From the IMG/VR virus record IMGVR_UViG_3300023178_000019, positions 1 through 64,000 of that record: DNA of 64,000 bases. One strand, written 5' to 3'. The position numbers were made by a program, and so were the translations under genes. This document shows, one piece after another, positions 49,405-62,600 of the stretch. The notes beneath the pieces were generated by a model. That model was not told the DNA's origin. It searched no databases and worked only from the letters and a program-made list of their open reading frames with translations. Origin of the DNA: a virus. Numbering within the stretch: the first letter of the stretch is position 1; every line of letters starts with the position of its first letter.

Positions 49405-50244
49405 TTATTCACCGTATGGGTTATTAGAATCATAGCCTTCAACGCCATACTCTTCATTTAGTTCATCACACTCTGGCCAACAAGAATCAACAAAGATTAA
49501 ATCAATTCCTGCATCTTGCATTACTTGCGGAAAGTCTCTAAGACGTTGCTTGTATGTTTCGATGCCTGCGGCTCTGTCTGCATCTACGCTTGAAAAAACC
49601 ATTGCCGGTGCATCTGCTTCGGCAAGTCTTTGGTTTCTCTCAACTTTTATCATAGGCCATGTCTGAGGTAGTCCCATTACATCTACGTTTGAATTTTTAT
49701 ATAGGTCTAACGAATTAGTTTCAAAGTTCCATATAGATTTTTTATCATCGTATAACTCGTCTGGATGAATTGGATATTCGTATGAAAAATGTCCATACCC
49801 TTCAATCGGAGTTGCAGGGATTGTTTTTTCACCAGGAGTTTCCTCCCAATCTTCTAAATCTTTATAATTATCATGATAATCTGATAAAACTTCAGCACCC
49901 AATGGATCTACAGTAGCATCGAGTTTAATAAGTTCTACTTCTTCTGGAATTTGACTAAAATCTTGTGTGATTTCTCTTGCTTCAAATTCTCTCCATACAG
50001 ACTCAAATGATCCTACAGGATTTGCTCCTTCCGTATCCTTCCAAGCATAAAAATAAAGATACTTAGGTCCTTTATATGTCATACTAATTGTTTCTGTTGT
50101 TTCACCGTCTAGATAATTATCATTAGGACAATCATATGTATAATTTACCTCAACCCACTCAGTACCGTGTTCATCAGTATCTGTTATAGTACGATAATCA
50201 ACTACTTCGCTTTCTAATTCATCATTTAAATTGTCATCAGCCAT
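49405..50244 (-). CDS. Acidic virion-associated protein candidate, 279 aa
   Basis: This protein starts MADDNLNDELESEVVDYRTI and is very acidic throughout. Short landmarks are YLYFYAWKDTEGANP, SIWNFETNSLDLYKN and LIFVDSCWPECDELNEEYGV. It has no known domain. It is the last gene of a minus-strand adhesin block and starts three bases after the Cys-rich gene, with GGAGATAATTA as ribosome site. A fibre-tip or fibre-chaperone role is possible. Confidence 0.6.
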   Translation of the reverse strand: MADDNLNDELESEVVDYRTITDTDEHGTEWVEVNYTYDCPNDNYLDGETTETISMTYKGPKYLYFYAWKDTEGANPVGSFESVWREFEAREITQDFSQIPEEVELIKLDATVDPLGAEVLSDYHDNYKDLEDWEETPGEKTIPATPIEGYGHFSYEYPIHPDELYDDKKSIWNFETNSLDLYKNSNVDVMGLPQTWPMIKVERNQRLAEADAPAMVFSSVDADRAAGIETYKQRLRDFPQVMQDAGIDLIFVDSCWPECDELNEEYGVEGYDSNNPYGE

Positions 50245-50247
50245 TAA

Positions 50248-51111
50248 TTATCTCCAAGTAATTCTTACTAGTCCAGGATTTCCAGGTGTACCTCTACAGT
50301 TTCCTAAATCCTGTCCACACGTTGCTTTAATTAGATTTGACCCTGCCTTGGCAATTTGTCTAAATCCTTTACAACAATTTGTACAACCGCAGTACTTAGT
50401 ACCTGTCTGCATAGCATATTCGTGTCTATTTTTAATACCCCATGATTCTGATGTAGCACTTGCTCGTGAACCACAGTTCATGTTTGATCTGTATCTGTTA
50501 AAATAAGATTCGTTACCTAAGTCAACAAAATCCCATTTACAACCAATACATAGTCCTAAGTTACACATGCCTTCACTTCTGTTACCTTGGTTGATACAGA
50601 AGCATACACAATATAGATTGTATCCGCCTCTTCCGCCCGGTACACATCCGCAACATATACCCGATCCGCTAAACCAACTACCACATCCTCTTGGTGCATC
50701 ACAACAAGCCGTAAAACACCCACAACCGTTATTGGTTGTACCATTGCCGCCTGCTCCTACACAGTAGTTGTAACTACATCCTGGTACAAACTGTCCATCA
50801 ATTCTTCTAATAGTCTTCCGACCATAATATCCAGCATAAGCGCCACAACTTGCAATGTCGCAGAAACAGTTTCTACAACATTGGCCTGCTCCCGAGCCGC
50901 CGCCACTCCATACTTCAAATGTTATCTCTGATGCACACGTTGGTGCCGACCAACTTCCGCAACGTCCGCAGTGCGCTCGACATCCGTGCGGACCGTTACA
51001 CACTGAGCATGTATTAAAACATTGAAACATGCCCCCAGAGGTAACACCTTGTGTTCTTTGGCACGTTCCGTCTGGAAATCTAATACCATCTGCGTATAAA
51101 CAAGTTGCCAT
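50248..51111 (-). CDS. Extremely cysteine-rich glycine-rich protein (37 Cys in 287 aa)
   Basis: The N-terminus MATCLYADGIRFPDGTCQRT contains a 'GIRFPDGT' fibre-tip-like motif. The body is Gly- and Cys-rich with CC and CxC pairs (GQCCRNCFCDIASC; GSGICCGCVPGGRGGYN; YCGCTNCCKG). I count 37 cysteines, about 13% of residues. The C-terminus GTPGNPGLVRITWR has the Gly-rich strand ending typical of phage and bacterial fibre tips. There is no signal peptide. It likely forms a disulfide-stabilised or metal-binding adhesin at the tail-fibre tip; this is inference from composition and from its position beside the S74 fibre. Confidence 0.7.
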   Translation of the reverse strand: MATCLYADGIRFPDGTCQRTQGVTSGGMFQCFNTCSVCNGPHGCRAHCGRCGSWSAPTCASEITFEVWSGGGSGAGQCCRNCFCDIASCGAYAGYYGRKTIRRIDGQFVPGCSYNYCVGAGGNGTTNNGCGCFTACCDAPRGCGSWFSGSGICCGCVPGGRGGYNLYCVCFCINQGNRSEGMCNLGLCIGCKWDFVDLGNESYFNRYRSNMNCGSRASATSESWGIKNRHEYAMQTGTKYCGCTNCCKGFRQIAKAGSNLIKATCGQDLGNCRGTPGNPGLVRITWR

Positions 51112-53316
51112 TTATTCCTCTCCTTTTAAACTATTTATTTCTGCTTTTAGTTCTTTGATTGCTTCAACTAATAATGGTACAAGTCTTTCGTATTGCAATG
51201 TTATGTAGTCATTGCCTGAAATACTTTCACCTTCTTCTCCTCTATCAAATGGAGCATCGTGAATCACTTGAGGAAGAACTTTTTGAACCTCTTGCGCTAT
51301 TAAACCTACTTCTTCGACTTCAGCACTAAATCCAGCTTCAATGGCTGTTTCATTCCAGTTATATGTTATACCGTTTAGTGACATAACTTTATCTAATGCA
51401 CTGTCAATGTTTTTAATATTTGTTTTAAGTCTTGCATCTGAAGTATTTGAAATAATATTTTCAGTAGCAGTAATACGTCCTGCAACGTTTGGATCTGCTG
51501 TGTTAACACCAATACAACGTACACTTGTAAGATTTTTGCTTGAGTCAAACAAATCATTGCCTGCCATTTTAATAGCACCAACGTTTACGTTAATACCTGT
51601 ATCGTCTAAAATTTGGAACCAAATTTTATTTGAATCTTCTGGTTCTTTAAAGTCTAATCCTTCAGGTGTTGCAAGTATTTCACAGTCAACGCCTGAGTCA
51701 CTTGAACCATTAAATGTAATACCTGGATTAGTAGTACCGTATAAGTTTATTTTACCGCCGTTATTATTAATAGTACCGTTAATAGTATGTGAGTCACTTG
51801 TTGCATTACCTAGTGTGCCGTTACCGTTATAACTAAAGTTACCACTTGCACTTAGACTTGTAAATGCACCTGAACTAGCACTACTTGCACCGATTGACAT
51901 ATTGTTAATTGTACCACTACCCGGGTTAAGTGTTAGTGACCCTGCTGGTGATATAGTAACTGTACCTGTACCACTTGGTGACATAGTTACGTTAGCATTA
52001 TTTGGTGAAAATGTAACTGTTGAGTTAGCATCGAGTGTTGTAAACTGTCCAGTACTTCTTGATACGTTACCAATTGCGCCTACAAAGCCGCCTCCTGAAT
52101 AAACACGTTTAGCAATACTTGCACCACCTTCACAACGTAACTGTCCTGTGTCACCTGTTGCATTTGTTGCTTCACCTGTGCCTGTAATATCTACTACACC
52201 ACTTGCTGTTACACTTGTAAAAGTACCTGTATTGCTACTTACGTTACCAATTGGACCTTGGAAACTACCTGAATAAAGTGCTCCGCTTACACCTAATCCG
52301 CCTGTTATAACTACTGTACCTGTTGTAGTATTAGTTGATGCTGTATTTGCTGTAAATGTTGTTGCACCGCTTGATGTTAGTGTAGTAAATGCACCTGTAT
52401 TAGCTGTACCGCTGCCAACTGGCCCATTGATTCCGCCTGCGTAGATTGATCCACCTACGCCTACACCACCTGTTACAACTACTGCACCGCTTCCTGTTCC
52501 TGAACTTGCTGTTGCAGAGCTAAGTGTTACATTACCACTTGCGTTAAGTGTTGTAAATCTACCAGTTCCTGGTGTTGTAGCACCAATATTCATGCCATCT
52601 ATTGTACCTGCACTGTCAGAACTAATTGTTACTGTAGTACCTGATCCTATTACTACTGGACCATCTGGATCTATAGTAACTGCTGAACCTGCATCTGTTG
52701 GAGAAATTGTAACAGTTTGTCCTGACGTTGTAAATTCAATGTTACCTGGAAAACTTGTAGTTTCTCCTGCATCACCGATTGATACTGTACCCGTACTAGA
52801 ACTTAAATTTAAGTTTCCTGCAGGACGAATAGTTGCTTGTCCGCCTGGCTGTATTGAGACGGAGGATTGCGGACTAATGTCAACTGTTCCTGTTCCTGTT
52901 GGTTTAATTTGTATGTTTTCATCTGCAGGATTAAGTTCTACTGGACCATCTGCATTTAGTACATCATTAAATGTAACTGGTAATTCAAATACTGTAGTAC
53001 CTGCTAACGCACTTGTTAGAACGTAATTAGTACCGTCTGATGTTAAAGTATAAGTTGAGTTTGTTGGAATATCAATCTCAGTACCTAGTGTAACACCGTT
53101 ACCAGTAATTTGTCCTGCTGCTGTACTAAGAGTAATCATATCAGCAGTAGCATTATAAAATGTTTGTTTGCTACCAGGGAAAAATACAGGACTTACCATT
53201 TCAACTGTATATCCCGGAGTTCCGGTTAAACTGATAATTCCACCTGTAAACGCATAGGTAAATTCTGTTGCTCCGGTTACTTCTAGCGTTTGTGGTGCTG
53301 TATTATAACGTGCCAT
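51112..53316 (-). CDS. Tail fibre/spike with C-terminal S74 intramolecular chaperone
   Basis: The protein has 734 aa. The C-terminal about 110 residues (SDARLKTNIKNIDSALDKVM; GLIAQEVQKVLPQVIHD; ITLQYERLVPLLVEAIKELK) are a Peptidase_S74 chaperone that trimerises the shaft and normally cleaves itself off at the Ser of the SDAR-LK site. The rest is Gly/Ser/Thr-rich with at least four loose repeats of about 56-60 residues (for example NTGAFTTLTSSGATTFTANT and VVITGGLGVSGALYSGSFQG). It has no ribosome site of note and starts one unit after the small virion gene. Confidence 0.85.
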   Translation of the reverse strand: MARYNTAPQTLEVTGATEFTYAFTGGIISLTGTPGYTVEMVSPVFFPGSKQTFYNATADMITLSTAAGQITGNGVTLGTEIDIPTNSTYTLTSDGTNYVLTSALAGTTVFELPVTFNDVLNADGPVELNPADENIQIKPTGTGTVDISPQSSVSIQPGGQATIRPAGNLNLSSSTGTVSIGDAGETTSFPGNIEFTTSGQTVTISPTDAGSAVTIDPDGPVVIGSGTTVTISSDSAGTIDGMNIGATTPGTGRFTTLNASGNVTLSSATASSGTGSGAVVVTGGVGVGGSIYAGGINGPVGSGTANTGAFTTLTSSGATTFTANTASTNTTTGTVVITGGLGVSGALYSGSFQGPIGNVSSNTGTFTSVTASGVVDITGTGEATNATGDTGQLRCEGGASIAKRVYSGGGFVGAIGNVSRSTGQFTTLDANSTVTFSPNNANVTMSPSGTGTVTISPAGSLTLNPGSGTINNMSIGASSASSGAFTSLSASGNFSYNGNGTLGNATSDSHTINGTINNNGGKINLYGTTNPGITFNGSSDSGVDCEILATPEGLDFKEPEDSNKIWFQILDDTGINVNVGAIKMAGNDLFDSSKNLTSVRCIGVNTADPNVAGRITATENIISNTSDARLKTNIKNIDSALDKVMSLNGITYNWNETAIEAGFSAEVEEVGLIAQEVQKVLPQVIHDAPFDRGEEGESISGNDYITLQYERLVPLLVEAIKELKAEINSLKGEE
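51900..52600 (-). repeat. Coding repeats in the S74 fibre shaft
   Basis: Successive units of about 170-180 bases encode segments of the form 'S(T)GxFTTLxASGxxTF...VVITGGxGVxGxxYxG'. At least four diverged copies are seen. They encode beta-structured shaft modules, not a nucleic-acid repeat element. Confidence 0.6.
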
Positions 53317-53331
53317 TCTTTATTCCCCTAA

Positions 53332-53652
53332 TTACGTTGTAGATGTTTCAATGCCGTACACAGTAACTCCAACATTTGATGCATCTGTGTTTACTACTAT
53401 ATTTAGTCCACCTTGCATAACTAAGCCTGTGCGTTCAAACACACCGTTTGGAATAATAATTGTATTCCATTCGATCCATTCTTCATCATTTGGCACGCCT
53501 GTAGTTGCCATTGCTAATTTCATTGAAATAGCGTTTTGGTTTCTATTAGTAATTGAAACGTTTGCTACTGCATATGTACCGACCGGAACAGTATATACAG
53601 TGGTGTCTGTATTTAATGTTAAGTCTTGTACTCCTAGTCTTCCTGTTGCCAT
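53332..53652 (-). CDS. Small virion structural protein, 106 aa
   Basis: This protein starts MATGRLGVQDLTLNTDTTVY. A beta-rich sandwich-like pattern (TYAVANVSITNRNQNAISMK; EEWIEWNTIIIPNGVFERTG; LNIVVNTDASNVGVTVYGIE) resembles small phage decoration or fibre-associated proteins. I recall near relatives in marine T4-like phages annotated as virion proteins. It lies between the giant protein and the S74 fibre and is probably part of the same structure. Function is not known. Confidence 0.65.
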   Translation of the reverse strand: MATGRLGVQDLTLNTDTTVYTVPVGTYAVANVSITNRNQNAISMKLAMATTGVPNDEEWIEWNTIIIPNGVFERTGLVMQGGLNIVVNTDASNVGVTVYGIETSTT

Positions 53653-53668
53653 TTTTAATTCTCCGTCC

Positions 53669-56600
53669 TTATCTGCTTAAGAAGTATCCAAGTGCTACTG
53701 GAGCTCCATCAATACCACCTGTAAAATTCATTTTTGCTTTAATATTTAGCTGTCCGCCACTTGTAGTTGTTATTTCATCATTTGCAATGAATACAACACC
53801 TGCTGTAAGTGTGTTAACGTTCAAGCTACTCTGACCGCCACCAATCTGTGCTGTAATGTAGCTCTTAATTGCACGTTGCGTTGGAACAATACTATCACTA
53901 TTTTCAGTAAAGAATGGATCTGTACTGAACTGTGTAATAATTGCTGATCCAATACCAACAGCAATACCACCAAGTTGCAATGACTGCAAGCCTGCTAAGT
54001 TAAACGCATCAGCATCCAACGTCGCAGTACCTGTTGACTGTTGAACTCCAAACAGTCCGCCAACGTTAAAGTTACCATCTTGGTCAGTACTTGTAAAGAA
54101 CACTCGACCACCGCCACTACTTAATTGTTGTCTATTAATATCTGCTGTAGTAATATCAACAAATGGATAGTTCGTTTTAGCTTGGTTTCCTGTACCAATA
54201 TACAAGAAGTCATGTCCAGTTAGTCGTACTTGTGAGTATTTGTTAGTTGTAACAACTCTTGTACCATCTTTTGGTGCATTTAATGTTACTAGTCCTGGAC
54301 TAATTTGGAAAGTTGCTGTATAACTTCCAGGTTGTCCTATAACATTACTAATTGTAACTAGTTTGTAATATGATCCAGGAATATTATCAAACTCAACATT
54401 TGATCCAGGTTCTGGTAATTCAAACAAGCCTCTTAGTGCAATAAATGTGCTTGGTTGATACAAGTCTGCGTTACCGTCGCCGCCTAGCTCTGCTGTTGCT
54501 GTTGTATAACCTGCACCTCTATTAGTAAATGTTGGGTTAGCTAACGCACCATTTCTAATTCTCGAATTAACAGCTACATCGATAGTTGCGTTCGGATCGC
54601 CAATTGTTGCTTTTGGACTTCCTGCAAATGTTGCTGTACCTATAGCAGTTGGTGCTACAGTTTCAATATCAAAACTTGCTCCTCCATCAAGTAAGCTAAT
54701 TTCTATATCTGTTCCAGCTATTGCCGAAATGTAGTACTTGACTTCGGAATCAATACCAATTGCTGCTAAACCGTCTCCGTCAAAGTTGATAGGTTGTCCT
54801 ACAAACAAGTTAGACACTGTGTTTAGTTCAATTGTGTTTGGTGCAGTTGTACTTACAATAGAACCTTGTGTAAATCCTGAACCCGGTTCTCTTAATGTAA
54901 ATGCTACAATAGAATCTGTATCTACATAAGTTCTACCATTTGGTCTAGCACCAGTTTCAATCCACTTTGCACCATTGCTGCCGCTACTAGTAACAGCAGC
55001 CCAGATTGGAACATTACTTGGATTACCAAATGCTACCGCTGCAAACCCAGCAGTATCACCTGTAGTTCTATCTGTCCAAATAACACCGTCTTGTGAAGTT
55101 GCAAAAGTACCTCCAATTGGTCCTGATGCTAAAAATAGTCCTTGACCATATTGTACATCACTCCATCCTGATGAACTAATATTAGCAAGTGATGTTGATC
55201 CTGCTGACCAGTTTTGACCAAAGTCATAACTTATAGCCTGTTCACCTGCTGAACCAATTGCAACAAAACGTCCATTACCGTATGCAACCTTCATCCAATT
55301 AGTTGAAGAACCAGGTAATGCGCCACCTACAGTCCAAGTAATACCGTTTGAGCTATAAGACGTATATCCGTTATCGTTAATAGCAACAAATGTTGTACCA
55401 CCATATGCTACACTTACAAAAGTACCTGCAGGTGGTGTAGTATTATCACGTGATACCCAGTTTTCGCCGTCTGTTGATGTTCCTGCTGATCCTGATCCGC
55501 CTGTACCACCAACTACAACCCATACACCGTTACCAAATGCAATATCATTAAAGTTTGAATTTGGTAGTGCTGAACCTGCTGCCCAAACAGCGCCAGGAGC
55601 ATCTGTTTGTGTTAAGTATGCATTATTAGTTGATCCAGGAGCAATAGCAACCCATCTAGCATCTTCATCAGTAATTGTTACTGTTGGTTGTGAAGTATAA
55701 CCGGAACCTCTAAGTAAAATACCATCATTATCTTCGTCAATAGTAATAGTTGCTACACCTCTGTTATCAAGTGTTGCAGTTACTTCAGCTTGTACTGAAG
55801 CTCCTCCGCCTGTGATAGTTACAGTTGGAGCAGTTAAGTAGTTATTACCTTTTGTGTCAACAATAATTTCAGTAACCTTGTCTGTTTCAGCAGTTACTGT
55901 CGGTGCTTGTGAATAACCTGCACCAGTACTTGTAATGATAATCTCTTGGATAATACCGTCTTTAACTGTTGCAACAGCACTTGCGCCGCCGCCACCTGCT
56001 GTTGGCGTAAACACAATAGTCGGAGCAGTTACAAAACCAGTGCCGCCATTAATTACATTTACTCTTGCAATCTGTGTCGGACCTGGTAAACCAATACTAT
56101 TAATTTCACCTAGCTCTGCTTCAAGTATTGCACCTGAACCACCTAGTCCGCCGATAACTGCTGTTGCTGTTGCTCCTGTGCCGCCGCCAAATGCGCTTGC
56201 ACTCCAGTTACCTGTTGCTGGTAATACACCAGCTTGTACCCAAGTTTTACCATCTAATGAGTAATCAGTTTGTGTACCATTATTTGGTAATGCTATATAT
56301 CTACCCATTGCAAAATCAACTCTATCAAAACCAATAGCGTCTGCTGTAGTAGTATTATTTGCAGTAAATCCTGGCTCTGTATAATGTACTGACGGTTCAA
56401 TAGTATAACCAGTTGTTAAGTCTAGCCCTGCTACTGCTGCTTTACCTGGAATAACATTATCCCAACCAGCTGTATACATTGCAACACTTTGACCTGTTGT
56501 AGTTATTAGTGTTGCTGCTGCTCCTCCAACGGAATCACTTAGCTGAATAGTGCCGTCTAAGTTATTTGTAATAACGTAGTAAACATTGCTAGGTGAATTA

Positions 56601-59600
56601 CCTTCATCTAAACCGCCTACACTTGCATTTAAGTAAACTGGATCATCTACGCTAAGATGCTCATAGTTTCCAGTTATAGTAACAATGTTTGTCGTTGCAG
56701 TTGTAGCAGTAATTGTAAATGGCTCAATGCTTGGTTTATAAACAGTTGCATTTTTAGTACCATTATTAAATCGTAATATCTTAGCATACTGTCCTACACC
56801 TGAACCTGCTGTAATTTGTACATTCATTCCTGAATATGCATTACTTAGAGCAAAGTCAGTAGCAGCTAGTGTGATATATGTTGGATCGCCGCCTTGCGCA
56901 ACGTTTTGAGCAGTTACATAATCCTCACCGCCGATACCGTTGCCATCGTTTAAATCGATGATACGTGTTTCAACAACAGCACTATCTCTAAATTCATCAT
57001 CGTCTGCTGCTGCATTAAATCCTGTACCACTGATTGCAAATTCTGCATTGGTGTAATCTCTACCAGCGTTGCTGAACTCAAATCCTAGAACTTCTTCTTC
57101 TCCGTCTGTTGCTACACTATATATTGTTGCTTCTTGTGATAAGTTATCAACTATTGCTGTAATTGGTTCTTCACCTGTGTCAGTACCTTCAGCAATAACA
57201 CCATATGTACCATAAGATGAGTTACCATTTGTAGCACGAATACGTCCGCCAAAGTCTGCTAAGTAACCTGAATAGTTATAGTATGCGAACACAGAAACAA
57301 GTTCTGTTAATGAGTTGTTACCGCTACACCATACGCCAATACCATCACTTAGTACTTGTGTAAAGTCGTTTGAAACAATAGATCTGTTACCGCCTGCGTG
57401 TAACGCACCGTCAATTTTACAACCAACACAACCAACACCAAATGTTGTTACGTTTTGTACATAACAAGATTTGTTAGTTACCCATGCTTCGGTATCATTT
57501 GGACCAAACCCTGGATCAAGTGATACATAAGAGCCTGCTGTTGGACGTCTTGTTCCAAAGTCATTAAGTTCTGTTAAGTTTCCACGTAGTCCATTAACTG
57601 TTTGGTTACGTACACCAGTTGCGTTTCTTACATGATACATATCTGATTTTTCAGAACCATTAACCGCATTTAAGTATAGCTCACCTGCTTTCCAAACTTT
57701 GTGATTTCCTGGATATTGTAAATCGTATACAATAGCATCAATATAACGCTCCATGTCTCTACGGCATAGAGCAGGATCATATGCATATCTAGCAACACTA
57801 GATCCAGAAGCTACATCAAGTACTAGAGGTTCGCCGCCTCTGGTATCAGAAATTTCAACACCTGTTGTATCTACAATAGATGAAACATAATAAGTTTGTC
57901 CTGCTACTAGTTCGCCAAATGCATTTTCGTCAAACACAATAGGATCGTTAACTATTAAGTTGTGGGCACTAGTGAATCTAATAGTTCCTGGAGAACCTTC
58001 AATGTCAGTTACAGTTCCACCATAACTTTGTGTGATCCAAGCTGTTGCCTCGTTTGCTAAGAAGTTTCTATTTGCTTTAAGTATATCAACAGCATTGATT
58101 GTTTCTGTATCACCGAAGTACGTAATAGTTCCATGAATTTCTGGAGTGTTTCCGTTACCTTTGTCTAGCATATTAATAATAATATCCATTAACGAATTAG
58201 TACGCTTTTTAGCTAATGCACTACCGTCAATGTATGTAGCAATTACATTTTTTAGTTCTCTATAAGATTGTACAGTAGCATTCTTTTGCGCTCCTAAAAC
58301 TAAGTCTGCTTGTGTACCTCTATAGTATGCCTGTGCAACAATTTGTGTTAAGTAGTTGGTGTTATTCATCATATCTCTACCAACTGCTTCTACAATATAA
58401 CCTACATCTCTTTCACACTTAGCTACATCATAGTCAAGTGTTGGATACTTATCTGCAATAAATGATGTAATAGCTGCCTTAATTGAAGATAAAGAACCAG
58501 TTAAGTTTGTGAACTGCTGTTGTAATGTTCCAGAAACACCAGTAATGCTACCTGTTTGATAAATGTATGCAGTAGCAATTATATCGTTTTGATCATCTGC
58601 TTCATAAGTAGGTCCATTAAAGTATCCTGACAAAGTAAACGTTGTTGGATTAACAATGGACTTAACATAGTATGTTTCAAAGTCTTGGAACTCGTCTAAG
58701 AATTGGACAATGTCGCCTACACGTAAGTTGTGATTAACGTCACAAATAAACCCATTACTAGATATGCCAGTTACTGTAACACGAGGTCTTAATTGTTGAT
58801 CGTTTATGCTATCATAAACTATTGTCATTAATTCTTCAACTTTAGCTAAAGATCCGGCATCACCTACTGGCTGAAGTGAATCTCTTATTACTGGTTCAAC
58901 ATATCCTTGTAATGGTCCTGGACTTACGGCACTGTTTACTGCTAATCCAGTAACAATTTGTTTTGCATAATCATATGCAGCAAGTGTAGCAGTTTTCTCA
59001 TCTTCGCTAATAACTAATTCATTATCACCGTTAATGTCTTTCTGATAGTAAAATTCTGCAAATTTTACTGATGCATAATTACTGTTATAAGTTAAATCAT
59101 ATCTTAATGCATCAACTAACATTCCAACATCTCGTTCACACTTGGTTTGATTATATGTTAGTGATGGATACTCTTGATTTAAAAACTCAATTACTTCAGC
59201 TGTTACATATGCTTTATTTTCCCAAATAATGCTTGCTGCTGCAACATCTGCTGTGTCAGCATCACTAGGTTCAACCCATTTAGCAACTGGAATTTTGCCG
59301 CCGTTAATGTAATTTGTTAAGTCTTCAATTAATAAGTTTACTGAAGCGTTTGCTGATACTGTTGCAACACGTCTTACTTTTTGTGCCATAAACTCCATGC
59401 TACCAACAGTTGCATATAGTTCATTATTAACAACTTCTAAAGCAGATGCAATAAGTCTATAATAACTCATTCCAGCTTTTGTAGTTGCAAAGTTTGATCC
59501 GGTATATAAATCTCTAGCAAGTGCATCAACAATTAACCCTGCATCACGTCTGCAAGTATCTTGATTGTATTCTAGTTCTTGATGGAATTTTTCTACCCAA

Positions 59601-62600
59601 AACACAACATCTTCAACAATTTCATTTTTACGATTTAAAATTCTATTATACGCTGTTGTTGTTTCAATTTGCTGCCAACTATTTGCAATTTCGATAGCAG
59701 TGTTTGCTTCGCCGTTGTTAATATAGTCAAGTACATCTTGTACTCTATCTTCAGCAAATTCAATTGATGCTGCGTTACCCGGAGTACCGCTTGTATCTTG
59801 TACTTCTGTTACACCTGGGCTAGTAGTTACAGTAGTTTCTGCAATGACTTCTGCAACAACAACTTTTAATCTTGCATACGCTGCAAGAGTTGCTGGAAGT
59901 TCGTTTGCACTAATTGTTAGTACAAAGTTTGAATAGTATGCGCTACCTGCAATCTCTGACTGTGTATTACCGCCATATGTTAAATCATAACGTACTGCAT
60001 CAAGTATATAACCTACATCACGGATGCAACGATCTTGTCCGTCAGCACTAATAGATCCCCATATAACATCGTAACCGTTATTAGAATCTTCTAACCAATG
60101 ACGTATTTCATCTTGGATAAATGCATGGTTAGCAACAATTTGCGCTGCTGCATCACCGTATGTTGTAGTAACACCAGTTGTGTTTGATGCTGTAGCATAA
60201 GCAGTATCACTAAAGTCTACTGTATTGTAACCCGGTGCTGTTGGAAATACAGTTGGCGGTAATGCTGCTAAACCGTTTTGAACAATGGTGTTCATATCTT
60301 TAATTAGTTTGTATGCACGATCGCCATCTTTTCTAGTTCCAGGTTCGGATATAACTCCGATAGTAAGTTCTGTTATTGCTGAATTTAAGAATCTAACAGT
60401 TGATAGTGTTTCTTGTAGTTGACTATTTAGAACTAGTTCTGTTGATACTGTACCTCTACGATATGCTATAGCATTTTGTACTGACAAGTAATTACTATCA
60501 AAAATTACGTCATAACCAATACCGTCGATCATATAACCAACATCTCTTTTGCAAAGATCTTTGTTATATGTTAAAGTAGGATACACAAAATCAATATAAT
60601 CAACTAATGCATCTTGTATAACCGGAGTTCTTTCTGTTAACACATTTTTTAATTTTTCTAAAGCATTGTCAGTCCAAGCAGTTGAAGGCTTAATTAATGC
60701 TGGAGCTAATGCAGTGTCAGCAGTATTATAAATTTCTTGTGTTCTGTCTTGAGCAAATGTACCTGCACCAAGTGAACCTGCTGTTCCATTAGTATCCTGT
60801 GTATCGGCATTACTTGTAGATTTTGTAATTGCATTACCTTGTGCAATATCTGAAATAATATCTATAAGTCTTTGCTGTGCATCAAGTGTTTCGGTTTTTT
60901 GACTTGCACCTCTTACAAATGCGCCGTCTAAATCATAAAATAATCTAGATTGAATAATAGTTGCTAAGTTACCTCTATATGTTAAATCATATTTTACTGC
61001 TTCAATCTGTTCATCTAAATCTTCTAACCACTGTGCTTTTGAATCTGAGTCTAAACCTACCCAGAATGCACCATGGTTATCTGTCATATATGCATCTATT
61101 TCAGAAATGATAAAGTCTTTGTTAGCAGTAATAAGTCTACGTGCATTAAAGAATCCTGTATCATAGTTTGTTGGATCAGTGTATGTATAACTAGTTGGAA
61201 TTGAACCTGATCCGTTTTCTAAAATATCTATAATTAAGTTTGTACTTTCATCTACTTTTGCTGTTCTAGTTGAGTAATACTTAATTCTATCTCTCGTATA
61301 TTCAATTGTTCCTAGTGTTGGTTCTAGTTGACTATCAATTACAAGTTCTGCAGAACTAATTGCTCTACGATAAGACATGCCTGCTTTTAGTGAACGGAAT
61401 GTACTTCCAAATAAAACATCATATTCTAAAGCGTCTACAATATAGCCAATGTCTCTTTCACACTTAGCTTGATCATAATCTAGATCCGGATAATTTTCAT
61501 TAACCCAGTTAGTTGCACCTGTTTGAATACTAGATTTTACATTAGTAAAATCTGTAACTATAGATTGTACAACAGTATCAGTCCAGCTAGTATCTGGAAG
61601 TATCGGTGTTGGTAATGTACCGTCTGTGTCAATAGTATCATAAATTTCTTGAATACGTGCATCTGCAAATGTTTCTGCACCTGCACTACCTGCTGTTCCT
61701 GAAGTGTCTTGAGTTTCAGTATTTCCTGCTGTCGGAGTAATTGTTGTTTCAGTAATTACATCTCCGATAATTGATTTTAAATGTGCGTATGTAGCAAGCG
61801 TTTCTGCTTTTTTACCAGTACCGTAAACTGGGTTACCATTTACAAAATAACTTCTTGCTGCTACTGTAGTTTCTAAATTACCGCCATAAGTTAAATCGTA
61901 ACGTAGTGCATCGATAATATATTTTGTGTCTCTTTCACAGTTTGCAGTATCAAATGTAAATAATGCATCAAATGGTGCAATAGTATTATCAACTTGGAAT
62001 TGAATCCAGGCTGTTTGTTCTGCTACTATGAAATCTCTGTTTGCTTCAAGTTGTGCAACAGCGTTTGCAAATCCCGCATCGCTTGCGTTGTTTGTACCGC
62101 TTGTAGGTGTTGGACCAACTTCTGGTAAGTCTGGTACAACTTGTAACCCATTTGCAAGTACATCAGTTATAACTTCAACGCCATTGTTTAGTCTGTTTGT
62201 TGAAGCTGTGTTTCCAGCATATCCGTTTACATACTGCTGATCTACGTTATTTCCAGTAGTCTTAGCAATCTCAACATTTTGTAAAATGTCATCAGCTACG
62301 TCTTTAATTCTGTTTAATGCACTAGTTGTTTTGTTTACATCATTTGCTAATTCTGGTATTGCTGTTTGAGGTTGTACAACACTTGTACGTAGTTCGTCTC
62401 CTACTACCGCAGTATATTCCGGAAGAATCATTGGAAGTACTTCGTTGTATGTACCTGTTTTAATAAACACTGTAGTATTTGGAAGAATAGGTAATGCAAT
62501 AGCAGTGTTAGAACCTGCAACAATACCGTTTACAACAATGTCTAATAATTCATTTGCTTTTGCTGCGCCAACTTCTTCAGCAGTTAAATTAAAGTCGATA

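Noticed and set aside
51341-53026. Long plus-strand reading frames opposite the S74 fibre gene (for example 51341-51832 and 52592-53026)
   Set aside because: They are shadows of a repetitive, stop-poor minus-strand gene; no ribosome site, no recognisable motif and odd composition.
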